Source: Candidatus Zixiibacteriota bacterium
Lineage (GTDB): Bacteria; Zixibacteria; MSB-5A5; CAIYYT01
DNA: 11,508 nucleotides
Assembly: GCA_023134875.1 (NCBI GenBank)
Contig: JAGLUH010000156.1
Coordinates: forward strand, 1-11,508
Reading direction: 5' to 3'
This document shows, in pieces, positions 5,448 through 11,508 of this stretch. Numbering within the stretch: the first letter of the stretch is position 1; each line of letters opens with the position of its first letter. The position numbers were made by a program, and so were the translations under genes. A model generated the notes under the pieces. The model had not been told where the DNA came from. It ran no database searches and saw only the letters and a list, made by a program, of their open reading frames with translations.

Positions 5448-6965
5448 ATGATTGCAAAAAGCCGAGTTTTAGTAGTTGACGACGAGCGTTACATCTGCGA
5501 TATCGTCGCCGAGACATTGAATGGGAAAGGCGACTGCGTGGTGGTTACTGAGTCGGACCCCGCGCGGGCGTTGGGGCTGCTGCGCACGCACCATTTCGAT
5601 TTGGTTTTGACCGATCTCGTGATGGGCGAGTATTCCGGGATGCAGGTGACGGAACTGGCGATGACGGAAAACCCCGATATCATCGTGATCTTGATGACGG
5701 GCCACCCAACCGTGGAGAACGCCATTTCCGCGCTCAAGCTGGGTGCTTATGATTACCTGGTAAAACCGTTCAAGCTGGACCTGTTGCAACTGACGGTGGA
5801 ACGGGGTCTGCGCAAGCAGCAACTGGCGCGGGAGAACATCCATTTCAAAGAGCAGTTAGCCCTCTACAAGGTCGTTGAGGCGATGGGTTCAACCATCCAC
5901 CTTGATACCGCCCTGAATCAGATGCTGCGGCTGGTGATAAAGGAATTTGACGCCGAGGCGGCATCGATCCTGTTCTATAATCCGGATGGGAATGATAAAT
6001 TCGTCCTTCAGGCGATCCAGAGCCCCAACGAGTCAGGGATGGATAGAGACTTCCTGGAAGGTAAAACCGAGCATTCCCTTGCTGCCGTACGCAGCAAGCA
6101 GGCGAAGACCAGAACCATCAGCGAGGATGATCGTGGCCAATCAGACCCGCTCAGCCATGCCACCGTAAGGACTTATCTTTCCTGTCCGCTGCTGGCTGGA
6201 GGACAGGTAATCGGCGTAATCAACCTGCAGCGAGAAAGCCACTACCAGGAATTCTCCACTGGCGAACTACAGTCGCTGAAGATAATCGCTTCCAAGGCAG
6301 CCTACGCTATCAGCAATTCAAAGCTGTACAGTGACCTGGAGAGAGCTTATCTGTCGACCATTGCCGCTTTCGCCAATGCCGTCGAGGCCCGCGATCGCTA
6401 CACCCGCGGTCACACCGAACGAGTAACCTACCTTGTGGAGTTAATCGTCCGCGAACTAAACTGGGATGATAAACAAATAATGATATCCTCGATGGGCAGC
6501 TCTCTTCACGATATCGGCAAGATCGGTGTGCCTGATTCAGTCCTGAACAACCCGGGATCGCTCAGCCACGAGGAGCGAGAGATGATGCAGCGTCACCCGG
6601 AAACCGGAGCCAAGATGATCGAGGGAATACCATTCCTGCAACCCTGCCTGCCTTACATCTACTCTCACCATGAGCACTGGGATGGCAACGGCTACCCCCA
6701 GGGTCTGAAGGGGGAAGAGATACCGATAGAGGGGCGGATTTTAGCGGTGGCCGACACTTTTGACGCGATCTTAAGTCACCGCCCTTATCGTGATGCCGGT
6801 ACTATCCAGCGGGCGGTTAAAGAACTGCGAGAGTTTTCGGGGAGTCAGTTTGATCCGTACCTAGTGGGGATTTTTCTCCGCGTTCTGGAGAATAACAGGG
6901 AGAAAATCGAAGTAATCTACAGCGCCACGCTGGAGCCAGGCGAGATCAAAACGGAATTGGTGTGA
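5448..6965 (+). CDS. Response regulator with REC, GAF and HD-GYP (c-di-GMP phosphodiesterase) domains
   Basis: This 505-residue cytoplasmic regulator is predicted to hydrolyse cyclic di-GMP under control of phosphorylation and a small ligand. The receiver domain spans about 5-120, with acidic D11/D12, phospho-acceptor D56, T84 and K106. A linker helix leads to a GAF domain (about 140-295, ending VIGVINLQRE..F..GELQSLKIIASKAAYAI). The HD-GYP domain spans about 300-480: GHTERV (321-326), H354-D355 in HDIGKIGVPDSVLNNPG, H383 in QRHPETG, HHEHWDGNGYP (407-417) and ADTFDAILSHRPYR. All recognised metal and GYP residues are present, so it should be active. No histidine kinase is in the window, so the partner is an orphan located elsewhere. 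It diverges from the PadR gene, and its last 20 bp overlap the tail of the convergent M50 gene. Confidence 0.93.
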   Translation: MIAKSRVLVVDDERYICDIVAETLNGKGDCVVVTESDPARALGLLRTHHFDLVLTDLVMGEYSGMQVTELAMTENPDIIVILMTGHPTVENAISALKLGAYDYLVKPFKLDLLQLTVERGLRKQQLARENIHFKEQLALYKVVEAMGSTIHLDTALNQMLRLVIKEFDAEAASILFYNPDGNDKFVLQAIQSPNESGMDRDFLEGKTEHSLAAVRSKQAKTRTISEDDRGQSDPLSHATVRTYLSCPLLAGGQVIGVINLQRESHYQEFSTGELQSLKIIASKAAYAISNSKLYSDLERAYLSTIAAFANAVEARDRYTRGHTERVTYLVELIVRELNWDDKQIMISSMGSSLHDIGKIGVPDSVLNNPGSLSHEEREMMQRHPETGAKMIEGIPFLQPCLPYIYSHHEHWDGNGYPQGLKGEEIPIEGRILAVADTFDAILSHRPYRDAGTIQRAVKELREFSGSQFDPYLVGIFLRVLENNREKIEVIYSATLEPGEIKTELV

Positions 6966-8016
6966 AAGTGAGAATAAAGACCAGAATCGCCAGCCAACCG
7001 AGCAATTTGCTTTTTGTCTCCAAAGGACGTTGATCGTTCAGCGTCGGCGGATGACGGAACCGCATCACTATATAGAGCAGCGCCGCAAACAGCCACCAGC
7101 CGATCCAGACAAAACCCATAGCAAGCAAGAGAAAGAAGATCGCCCAGGAAATTCTTTTATGCCGTTGCGGAAAGAGGGCGTAGGCGATATGGCCGCCATC
7201 AAGTTGACCGACCGGCAGAAGGTTAATCATGGTTACCACCATTCCCACCCAGGCGGCGAATAACATCAGGTTATCCTGCAGGAATATATCGTAGCCTTTC
7301 GGAATCGGTTCCGCCTGAACCAGAAACAACACGGCACGCATCACCAGGGGCTCAATGAGAGTGGTGGCCTCCGTGGCCGGCAGACTGGCGCGGTAGGTTA
7401 TGTCAGATAAAGCGAGCGCCAGGAAAACCAGCGCGACCGCAAAGCCGGCGATCGGCCCCAAGGCGCCTACCTCCAGCAAATCGCGACGGTTGGGAAAGGG
7501 GGATTTCGATTTGATCAGGGCGCCGAAAGTGCCGATGATGTTGGGCGCCGGCAGGAAGTAGGGGAGCGAAACCCTGATGCCGCGGCGGCGAGCCGCGAAA
7601 TAGTGGCCGAATTCATGACAGAGCAGAATCAGTAGAAGGGGGATGGAGAAGGGGAGCCACTTGACCATAAGGCCAAAATCGAGAACGAACAGCTTGCCCC
7701 GTTCGGCGATGGAAGCGGGAATGAAGGAGACCGAGACCAGGGTGGCGGCAAAGAGCAGAACATTGAGCCAGGGGATTTTCCCCGCCGCCGGATAGATATT
7801 AAGATGGACAACGGTATCATTCTGATGCACTCTCAAGGCGAAACCGAGGGTCATCAGCTCAGAACTCAGTTGACGCTGCCAGTCCGTCTCCCCGCCAGAG
7901 AGTGAACCGCGCAGATTGATTTCCTCACGCCGCGTGAAATAACCATCGACGGTAAGATAACGACCAGTGACGGCCAGTACCTGCTCAATCGTCTCGGTTG
8001 TCAGTTCTCTGCTCAT
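6946..8016 (-). CDS. Membrane zinc metalloprotease, peptidase M50 (site-2 protease, EGY-like)
   Basis: Site-2 proteases cut substrates inside or near the membrane, often in signalling. The 356 residues begin with a soluble domain (about 1-80) before the first membrane helix (about 82-100). The zinc motif H134-E135-F-G-H138 lies in a helix, followed by LPYFLPAPNIIGTFGALIK, the sequence style of the plant and bacterial EGY subfamily. The second motif, NLLPVGQLDGGH (265-276), supplies the third zinc ligand, D273. Five to seven hydrophobic segments are visible, ending in a short hydrophobic tail (about 335-352). No PDZ domain is seen. The ATG is preceded by a good AGGAG. The substrate is unknown; the nearby lipoprotein with RskA-like repeats (a fold of anti-sigma factors) is a tempting but unproven partner. 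The gene runs opposite to both neighbours, and its stop overlaps the response regulator end by 20 bp. Confidence 0.93.
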   Translation of the reverse strand: MSRELTTETIEQVLAVTGRYLTVDGYFTRREEINLRGSLSGGETDWQRQLSSELMTLGFALRVHQNDTVVHLNIYPAAGKIPWLNVLLFAATLVSVSFIPASIAERGKLFVLDFGLMVKWLPFSIPLLLILLCHEFGHYFAARRRGIRVSLPYFLPAPNIIGTFGALIKSKSPFPNRRDLLEVGALGPIAGFAVALVFLALALSDITYRASLPATEATTLIEPLVMRAVLFLVQAEPIPKGYDIFLQDNLMLFAAWVGMVVTMINLLPVGQLDGGHIAYALFPQRHKRISWAIFFLLLAMGFVWIGWWLFAALLYIVMRFRHPPTLNDQRPLETKSKLLGWLAILVFILTFTPIPF

Positions 8017-8044
8017 TTTCTCCTAGTCTAGGGTAAATTGGTAC

Positions 8045-8063
8045 CCCACCCCTCCGGGGTGGG
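8045..8063. repeat. Perfect short hairpin upstream of the M50 gene
   Basis: cccacccc (8045-8052) pairs with ggggtggg (8056-8063) around a 3-base loop. No T-run follows on either strand, so it is unlikely to be an ordinary terminator. It lies about 30 bp before the M50 start. Confidence 0.6.
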
Positions 8064-8082
8064 AAGATCGCTCGCACCCCAA

Positions 8083-8186
8083 GGAGGCTGTTTCAAAACT
8101 CGAAAACCGTCATTGCGAGGAGTCCGCCACAGGCGGACTCGCAATGACGACAGATGACACCCATCCTGACTTTTGAGACAGTCTCC
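8083..8186. repeat. Inverted-repeat element, copy 3, with different termini
   Basis: The ends ggaggctgtttcaaaa (8083-8098) and ttttgagacagtctcc (8171-8186) are inverted copies with two mismatches. The interior is a long hairpin, 8108-8128 with 8132-8149, imperfect only by a 3-base bulge around an aca loop. The core ggactcgcaatgacg (8135-8149) is identical to that of copy 1, although the termini belong to another type. Confidence 0.75.
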
Positions 8187-8330
8187 AAGAGGTCATGACC
8201 TACCGTTGAATTCAATTTGCAGGGGCGTTGCGGGCTGCGCCCACGTGTCCGGCCAGTCAAAGGCCTGGCTCTGACAGGCAACCGCCAAACTCGCGACGAC
8301 ATAACACACAGGTTTTTCAACAAGTCCTGC
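8187..8330. repeat. Mosaic of repeat fragments
   Basis: aggtcatgacctaccg (8190-8205) resembles 4490-4505 and contains a 12-bp palindrome, aggtcatgacct (8190-8201). A gggcg...cgccc hairpin follows near 8222-8243. The part from 8282 to 8324 (ccgccaaactcgcgacgac, then aggtttttcaacaag) resembles the right half of copy 2 (4627-4669). No matching left end was found, so it looks like a truncated or decayed copy. There are no genes here. Confidence 0.6.
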
Positions 8331-8398
8331 GGGATGGGTAAATCGTTTGGATGATTCGCTCTTTGACGCGTCGACTTATTTGGCGACGAAATAAATGC

Positions 8399-8427
8399 TT
8401 GACAGTTGAGGGTAGAAAAAATATCGT
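8399..8427 (+). promoter_or_regulatory. Promoter of the lipoprotein gene
   Basis: TTGACA (8399-8404) is a perfect -35. With 17 bp spacing the -10 would be tatcgt (8422-8427, four of six). A start near 8434 would leave a leader of about 54 nt. A good Shine-Dalgarno, aaggag (8474-8479), lies 8 nt before the ATG. Confidence 0.6.
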
Positions 8428-8487
8428 TATAGTCTTATAGGTTAGATATGTGTCGGTTGATGTATTAACCTTCAAGGAGTCTCAAAA

Positions 8488-9501
8488 ATGCGACATAGGA
8501 TTTCGATAGTTCTAGCGATTTTGCTGACGGCAGTGGTGTTTGCGCTATTTGGTTGTGGCGATGACAGTACGGAACCGTCGGCGGTATTTGATACGATTGC
8601 CTTGCAGCCGGTGCGCCTGCCTACGCTCAAGAGTGGACTTATCTACGAGGGCTGGGTAGCCCGACTTGATGAAGACTCAAACTGGGTTGAATATCAGTCT
8701 TTCGGCAAGTTTTTCTGGGATGAGGACGACTATTTCTTCCTGAGCCCTGGTGACACCACCCAGATAATCGATTCGGTTTTTCAAATCCAGGGTAGTGTTT
8801 ACGACTATGATGTTGTCGCCCTCACTCTCGAAAGTGATCCCGTTGATAACAATCCGGCGGAACCGTCACCAACGGTGGTGGCGTCGAGCCCAATCGTTCC
8901 CGATCGGTTCACACTGATGCGTTTCCCTGCTGAATTCACCGAGGCGGAGGGGTATTTCACTATCGGTACCTTCTCCGACGGTCACTATAAGGAAATCGGT
9001 GACAGCATTACCAACGAATACTCCGGTATCTGGTTTCTGGAGTTGTCGTGGTCAGCTGACGCCAGTGGCACCCCGGTATACGAGGAATATGCCACCGGCC
9101 TGACGTTGCCTGTTCTTCCCGATACCGGCTACCTGTACGAGGGCTGGATCAAGCTCAATAATGGCGATACGCTTTCGACCGGCAAGTTCTACCTCCCTGA
9201 GTTCCAGGATTATGACAACAGCCATATGCTTGATGGCGCTATTCCAAATTTCCCGGGCGAAGATTTCCTGGCGAATCCACCGGACGGTATGCAGTTTCCG
9301 ATCAACATACTGGTAGGCGGGCAGGCCTTTATCAGCATCGAGCCGAATCCCGACAACGATCTTGACCAACCGAGTAACTTGATTGTTCTCCGAGGTAATC
9401 TGCCGGTGGCTGACGGCGAAGTGCGGAACTCCTCCTTCCCGATGGAGAATATCGCTGCGTTGCAGTTTCCCCGGGTGAATGTCTATTTTTTAACAGACTG
9501 A
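8488..9501 (+). CDS. Secreted lipoprotein with two RskA-like domains
   Basis: The 337-residue protein starts with a basic N-terminus and a hydrophobic stretch (residues 5-21). A lipobox follows (L20-F21-G22-C23), then GDD, indicating lipidation at C23 and export to the cell envelope. The acidic residues at +2/+3 after the cysteine might favour inner-membrane retention in some bacteria. The mature part looks like a tandem duplication. LPTLKSGLIYEGW (44-56) and LPVLPDTGYLYEGW (207-220) each lead to a G-K-F strand (SFGKFFW, STGKFYL). Each copy ends with a strand-loop-strand: ALTLESDP..EPSP in the first, and FISIEPNPDNDLDQPSNLIVLRG (281 on) in the second. This pattern resembles the C-terminal domain of RskA-type anti-sigma factors, but no N-terminal sigma-binding domain or transmembrane anchor is present. 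I do not recognise a named gene. It has its own promoter and terminator, so it is a single-gene unit. Confidence 0.8.
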   Translation: MRHRISIVLAILLTAVVFALFGCGDDSTEPSAVFDTIALQPVRLPTLKSGLIYEGWVARLDEDSNWVEYQSFGKFFWDEDDYFFLSPGDTTQIIDSVFQIQGSVYDYDVVALTLESDPVDNNPAEPSPTVVASSPIVPDRFTLMRFPAEFTEAEGYFTIGTFSDGHYKEIGDSITNEYSGIWFLELSWSADASGTPVYEEYATGLTLPVLPDTGYLYEGWIKLNNGDTLSTGKFYLPEFQDYDNSHMLDGAIPNFPGEDFLANPPDGMQFPINILVGGQAFISIEPNPDNDLDQPSNLIVLRGNLPVADGEVRNSSFPMENIAALQFPRVNVYFLTD

Positions 9502-9522
9502 TTCAGCGTAAAGTCTACTCTC

Positions 9523-9552
9523 AAACCGGTTCGTAGACGAGCCGGTTTTTTT
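9523..9552 (+). terminator. Rho-independent terminator of the lipoprotein gene
   Basis: The stem aaaccggttcg (9523-9533) with cgagccggttt (9538-9548) has one T-G wobble, a 4-base loop (taga), and a run of seven T ending at 9552. It begins 22 bp after the stop at 9501. Confidence 0.9.
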
Positions 9553-9565
9553 GTGGGAAAAATGC

Positions 9566-9593
9566 TTGCGCCAAAGATCGGTTTTCTTAAATT
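9566..9593 (+). promoter_or_regulatory. Possible hppA promoter
   Basis: ttgcgc (9566-9571) and taaatt (9588-9593) are spaced 16 bp apart, each only a partial consensus match. The bases aaatgcttg preceding the -35 also occur before the lipoprotein -35. A start near 9600 would leave an 87-nt leader. GAAAGGAG (9671-9678) is a clear Shine-Dalgarno 8 nt before the ATG at 9687. Confidence 0.3.
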
Positions 9594-9686
9594 TACGAAT
9601 CTTTTTACCTTCTTAGGCGGGTGAGTTTGTGAAATTTAGAGCTTGCTTTTGCAGACCTGTTCAATCCCCCGAAAGGAGTAATGTCC

Positions 9687-11508
9687 ATGGGTCCTGATCT
9701 TGGTATGTATGGTCTGTATGCCGCGATTCTTGGCGTCGTCGGACTACTTTTTGCAATCGGACTTTTTCTGGCCATCAAGAGAAAGCCGACCGGCAACGAC
9801 CTGATGAGGGAACTTGCCGGCACCATTGCCAGGGGAGCGATGATATTCCTGCGTCGGGAATATTCTATCCTGGTGATCTTCATCGCCGTCGTATTTGTGC
9901 TGTTGATCTGGCACATCCACCTCTGGACTGGTATTGCCTTCCTGTGTGGGGCCGCGTGCAGTATGCTGGCCGGCTTTTTCGGTATGAAGGCCGCCACGCA
10001 GGCCAATGTTCGTACCGCTGCAGCCGCCAAGGAGAAAGGCCAGTCGGCAGCACTGTCGATTGCCTTTACCGGCGGCGCCGTAATGGGAATGTCGGTGGCA
10101 GCGCTCGGCCTGCTGGGATTGGGTATTTTCGTGTTCCTCACCTGGAAGCTGGGACTGAATCCCACCATCCTGACCGGTTTCGGTATGGGCGCCTCCTCGA
10201 TTGCGCTGTTTGCCCGTGTCGGCGGTGGTATCTTTACCAAGGCGGCCGATGTCGGTGCTGACTTGGTAGGCAAGGTGGAGGCAGGTATCCCGGAAGATGA
10301 TCCGCGTAATCCCGCGGTGATCGCCGATAACGTCGGTGACAACGTCGGTGATACCGCCGGTATGGGCGCCGATCTGTTTGAATCCTATGTCGGTTCCGTG
10401 ATTGCATCAATTGCCATTGCAACCGCTACCGCCGCGTCGTTCAGCGCTCTGACCAGTCAGGGCACAGCGATGGTGCTGCTGCCGCTGGCCGTCATAATGG
10501 CGGGTATCATCGCCTCGATGCTCGGTGTGCTCTCTGTTAAGATTTTTGCCGGTCTGGGAAATCCGGCGGCGACTTTACGAGTGGTAACCTATGTGGCCGC
10601 CGTCGTTCTTCTTGTAGCCGTATATTTTATCATCAGCAGACTCGGCCTCGATTCCAGGCTCTTCTGGGCGGTGCTGGGCGGTAATGTTGCCGGAATCGTT
10701 CTCGGTTTGCTGACGGAATACTATACCGCCGCCAAACCGATCAGAGACATCGCCGAAGCCGCTAAGACCGGTCCCGCTACTACTATTATCAGTGGTCTCT
10801 CGGTGGGTCTGGAATCGGTCGCCCTGCCGATTATCGCCATCTGCGGCGCCATTTACATCGGCTTTGAGATGGGCGGTCTCTATGGTATCGGTCTCGCGGC
10901 GGTCGGTATGCTGGCCACTATCGGTGTGACCATGTCGGTCGACGCTTACGGCCCGATCGCCGATAATGCGGGCGGTATTACGGAAATGGCGGGACTGGGC
11001 AAGGATGTCCGCGCCATCACCGACCGTCTTGATTCGCTCGGCAACACCACTGCCGCGATCGGCAAGGGTTTTGCCATCGGTTCGGCGGCTCTGACGGCCC
11101 TGGCGCTCTTTTCCGCTTACAGCGAAGCTGTCGGACTAAGAGTCATTGACCTCAAGGAAGTTCGCGTTGTGATCGGCTTCTTTCTTGGTGGCTTGATGCC
11201 TTTTCTGGTGGCGTCGATGACCATGACTGCTGTCGGTAAAGCCGCTTTCAAGATGGTTACCGAGGTACGCCGTCAGTTCAAGGAGATTCCGGGACTGATG
11301 GAAGGAACCGCCAAACCTGACTCGGATCGTTGTGTCGATATTGCCACTAGGGGCGCGCTGGTGCAGATGGTGGTTCCCGGTCTGCTGGCGATCATAGCGC
11401 CGGTGCTGGTCGGTACTATCCTGGGCAAGCACTCGCTGGGCGGCTTTCTGGCCGGTGCCACGCTTTCCGGGGTGCTTTTGGCTCTGATGATGGCCAACGC
11501 CGGCGGCG
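9687..11508 (+). CDS. hppA: Membrane ion-pumping pyrophosphatase, K+-dependent, probable Na+ type; 3' end outside the window
   Basis: This integral membrane enzyme couples hydrolysis of pyrophosphate to ion pumping out of the cytoplasm. About 607 residues are visible, against a usual 670-720. The frame stays open to the window end, which stops at MMANAGG, just before the family's AWDNAKK. Motifs include D188[18 protein letters not shown] (203 on), [18 protein letters not shown] (214-231) and [16 protein letters not shown]452-NTTAAIGKG has alanine and glycine where K+-independent enzymes have lysine and threonine, so K+ dependence is predicted. The transport glutamate is at E232 (DLFESY), one helical turn earlier than in plant-type proton pumps (DLFGSYAES); that placement is typical of Na+-pumping members, although dual Na+/H+ enzymes also share it. 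The ATG at 9687 is preferred over the in-frame ATG at 9681, which lies only 2 nt from the Shine-Dalgarno. The long reverse-strand frame opposite (9605-10342) is a shadow. Confidence 0.95.
   Translation, partial: MGPDLGMYGLYAAILGVVGLLFAIGLFLAIKRKPTGNDLMRELAGTIARGAMIFLRREYSILVIFIAVVFVLLIWHIHLWTGIAFLCGAACSMLAGFFGMKAATQANVRTAAAAKEKGQSAALSIAFTGGAVMGMSVAALGLLGLGIFVFLTWKLGLNPTILTGFGMGASSIALFARVGGGIFTKAADVGADLVGKVEAGIPEDDPRNPAVIADNVGDNVGDTAGMGADLFESYVGSVIASIAIATATAASFSALTSQGTAMVLLPLAVIMAGIIASMLGVLSVKIFAGLGNPAATLRVVTYVAAVVLLVAVYFIISRLGLDSRLFWAVLGGNVAGIVLGLLTEYYTAAKPIRDIAEAAKTGPATTIISGLSVGLESVALPIIAICGAIYIGFEMGGLYGIGLAAVGMLATIGVTMSVDAYGPIADNAGGITEMAGLGKDVRAITDRLDSLGNTTAAIGKGFAIGSAALTALALFSAYSEAVGLRVIDLKEVRVVIGFFLGGLMPFLVASMTMTAVGKAAFKMVTEVRRQFKEIPGLMEGTAKPDSDRCVDIATRGALVQMVVPGLLAIIAPVLVGTILGKHSLGGFLAGATLSGVLLALMMANAGG

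Noticed and set aside
8045..8063. The hairpin as a terminator
   Set aside because: The stem is perfect, but no T-run follows on either strand, and it lies upstream of the M50 gene rather than after a gene.
8093..8323. A 76-codon reverse-strand frame upstream of the lipoprotein
   Set aside because: It lies entirely within palindromic repeats, and its product (RPVRARPLTGRTRGRSP-like) is typical of translated repeats.
8083..8330. CRISPR array
   Set aside because: The repeats are few, differ in length and termini, and show no regular spacing; they are inverted-repeat elements, not direct repeats with spacers.
9605..10342. A 245-codon reverse-strand open frame opposite hppA
   Set aside because: It is rich in Pro/Ser/Ala/Arg, has no recognisable motif, and lies wholly antisense to a well-conserved pyrophosphatase whose codon pattern leaves the reverse frame open.

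Overview
The window looks like chromosomal DNA of a free-living, probably anaerobic, Gram-negative-type bacterium. It carries housekeeping and energy genes, a lipoprotein with a clear lipobox, SD-led starts, and TTGACA-type promoters. Base composition is moderately GC-rich. The mix of a K+-dependent ion-pumping pyrophosphatase, an EGY-like M50 protease, an HD-GYP regulator and abundant small palindromic repeats fits an uncultured lineage, possibly of the FCB / Zixibacteria type. That placement is an impression from gene style, not something the sequence proves.

Layout. (1) 1-506 is the 3' part of a corrinoid adenosyltransferase (cobO type). (2) 507-733 is intergenic and holds a small inverted-repeat element. 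(3) 734-4417 is a tight four-gene plus-strand cluster: thioredoxin reductase (trxB), lipoyl synthase (lipA), a TrxB-like flavoprotein that has lost its CxxC, and an RlmN/Cfr-like radical SAM protein that has lost one of the two catalytic cysteines of that family. The last three genes are separated by at most 1 nt or overlap. (4) 4418-4690 is intergenic, with a candidate branched RNA/DNA fold and a 150-bp element with the same termini as the first. (5) A PadR-family regulator (minus, 4691-5260) diverges from a REC-GAF-HD-GYP response regulator (plus, 5448-6965). (6) A membrane M50 metalloprotease (minus, 6946-8016) converges on the response regulator with a 20-bp tail overlap. (7) 8017-8487 is a mosaic of repeats followed by a good promoter. 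(8) A secreted lipoprotein with two RskA-like repeats (8488-9501) is followed by a clear terminator. (9) A membrane pyrophosphatase (hppA, 9687 to the window end) is cut off by the window; its motifs predict K+ dependence and probable Na+ transport.

How the genes may work together. The most notable unit is 734-4417. Two radical SAM enzymes flank a disulfide-less pyridine-nucleotide-type flavoprotein, next to a normal thioredoxin reductase. I infer that the odd flavoprotein may supply electrons to one or both radical SAM enzymes, or may otherwise serve sulfur/redox chemistry, and that the RlmN-like protein is a divergent methyltransferase with changed mechanism or target. The rest reads as ordinary genome: c-di-GMP turnover, membrane proteolysis, PPi-driven ion pumping and B12 cofactor maturation. 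I saw no CRISPR array, tRNA, rRNA, prophage or transposase gene.
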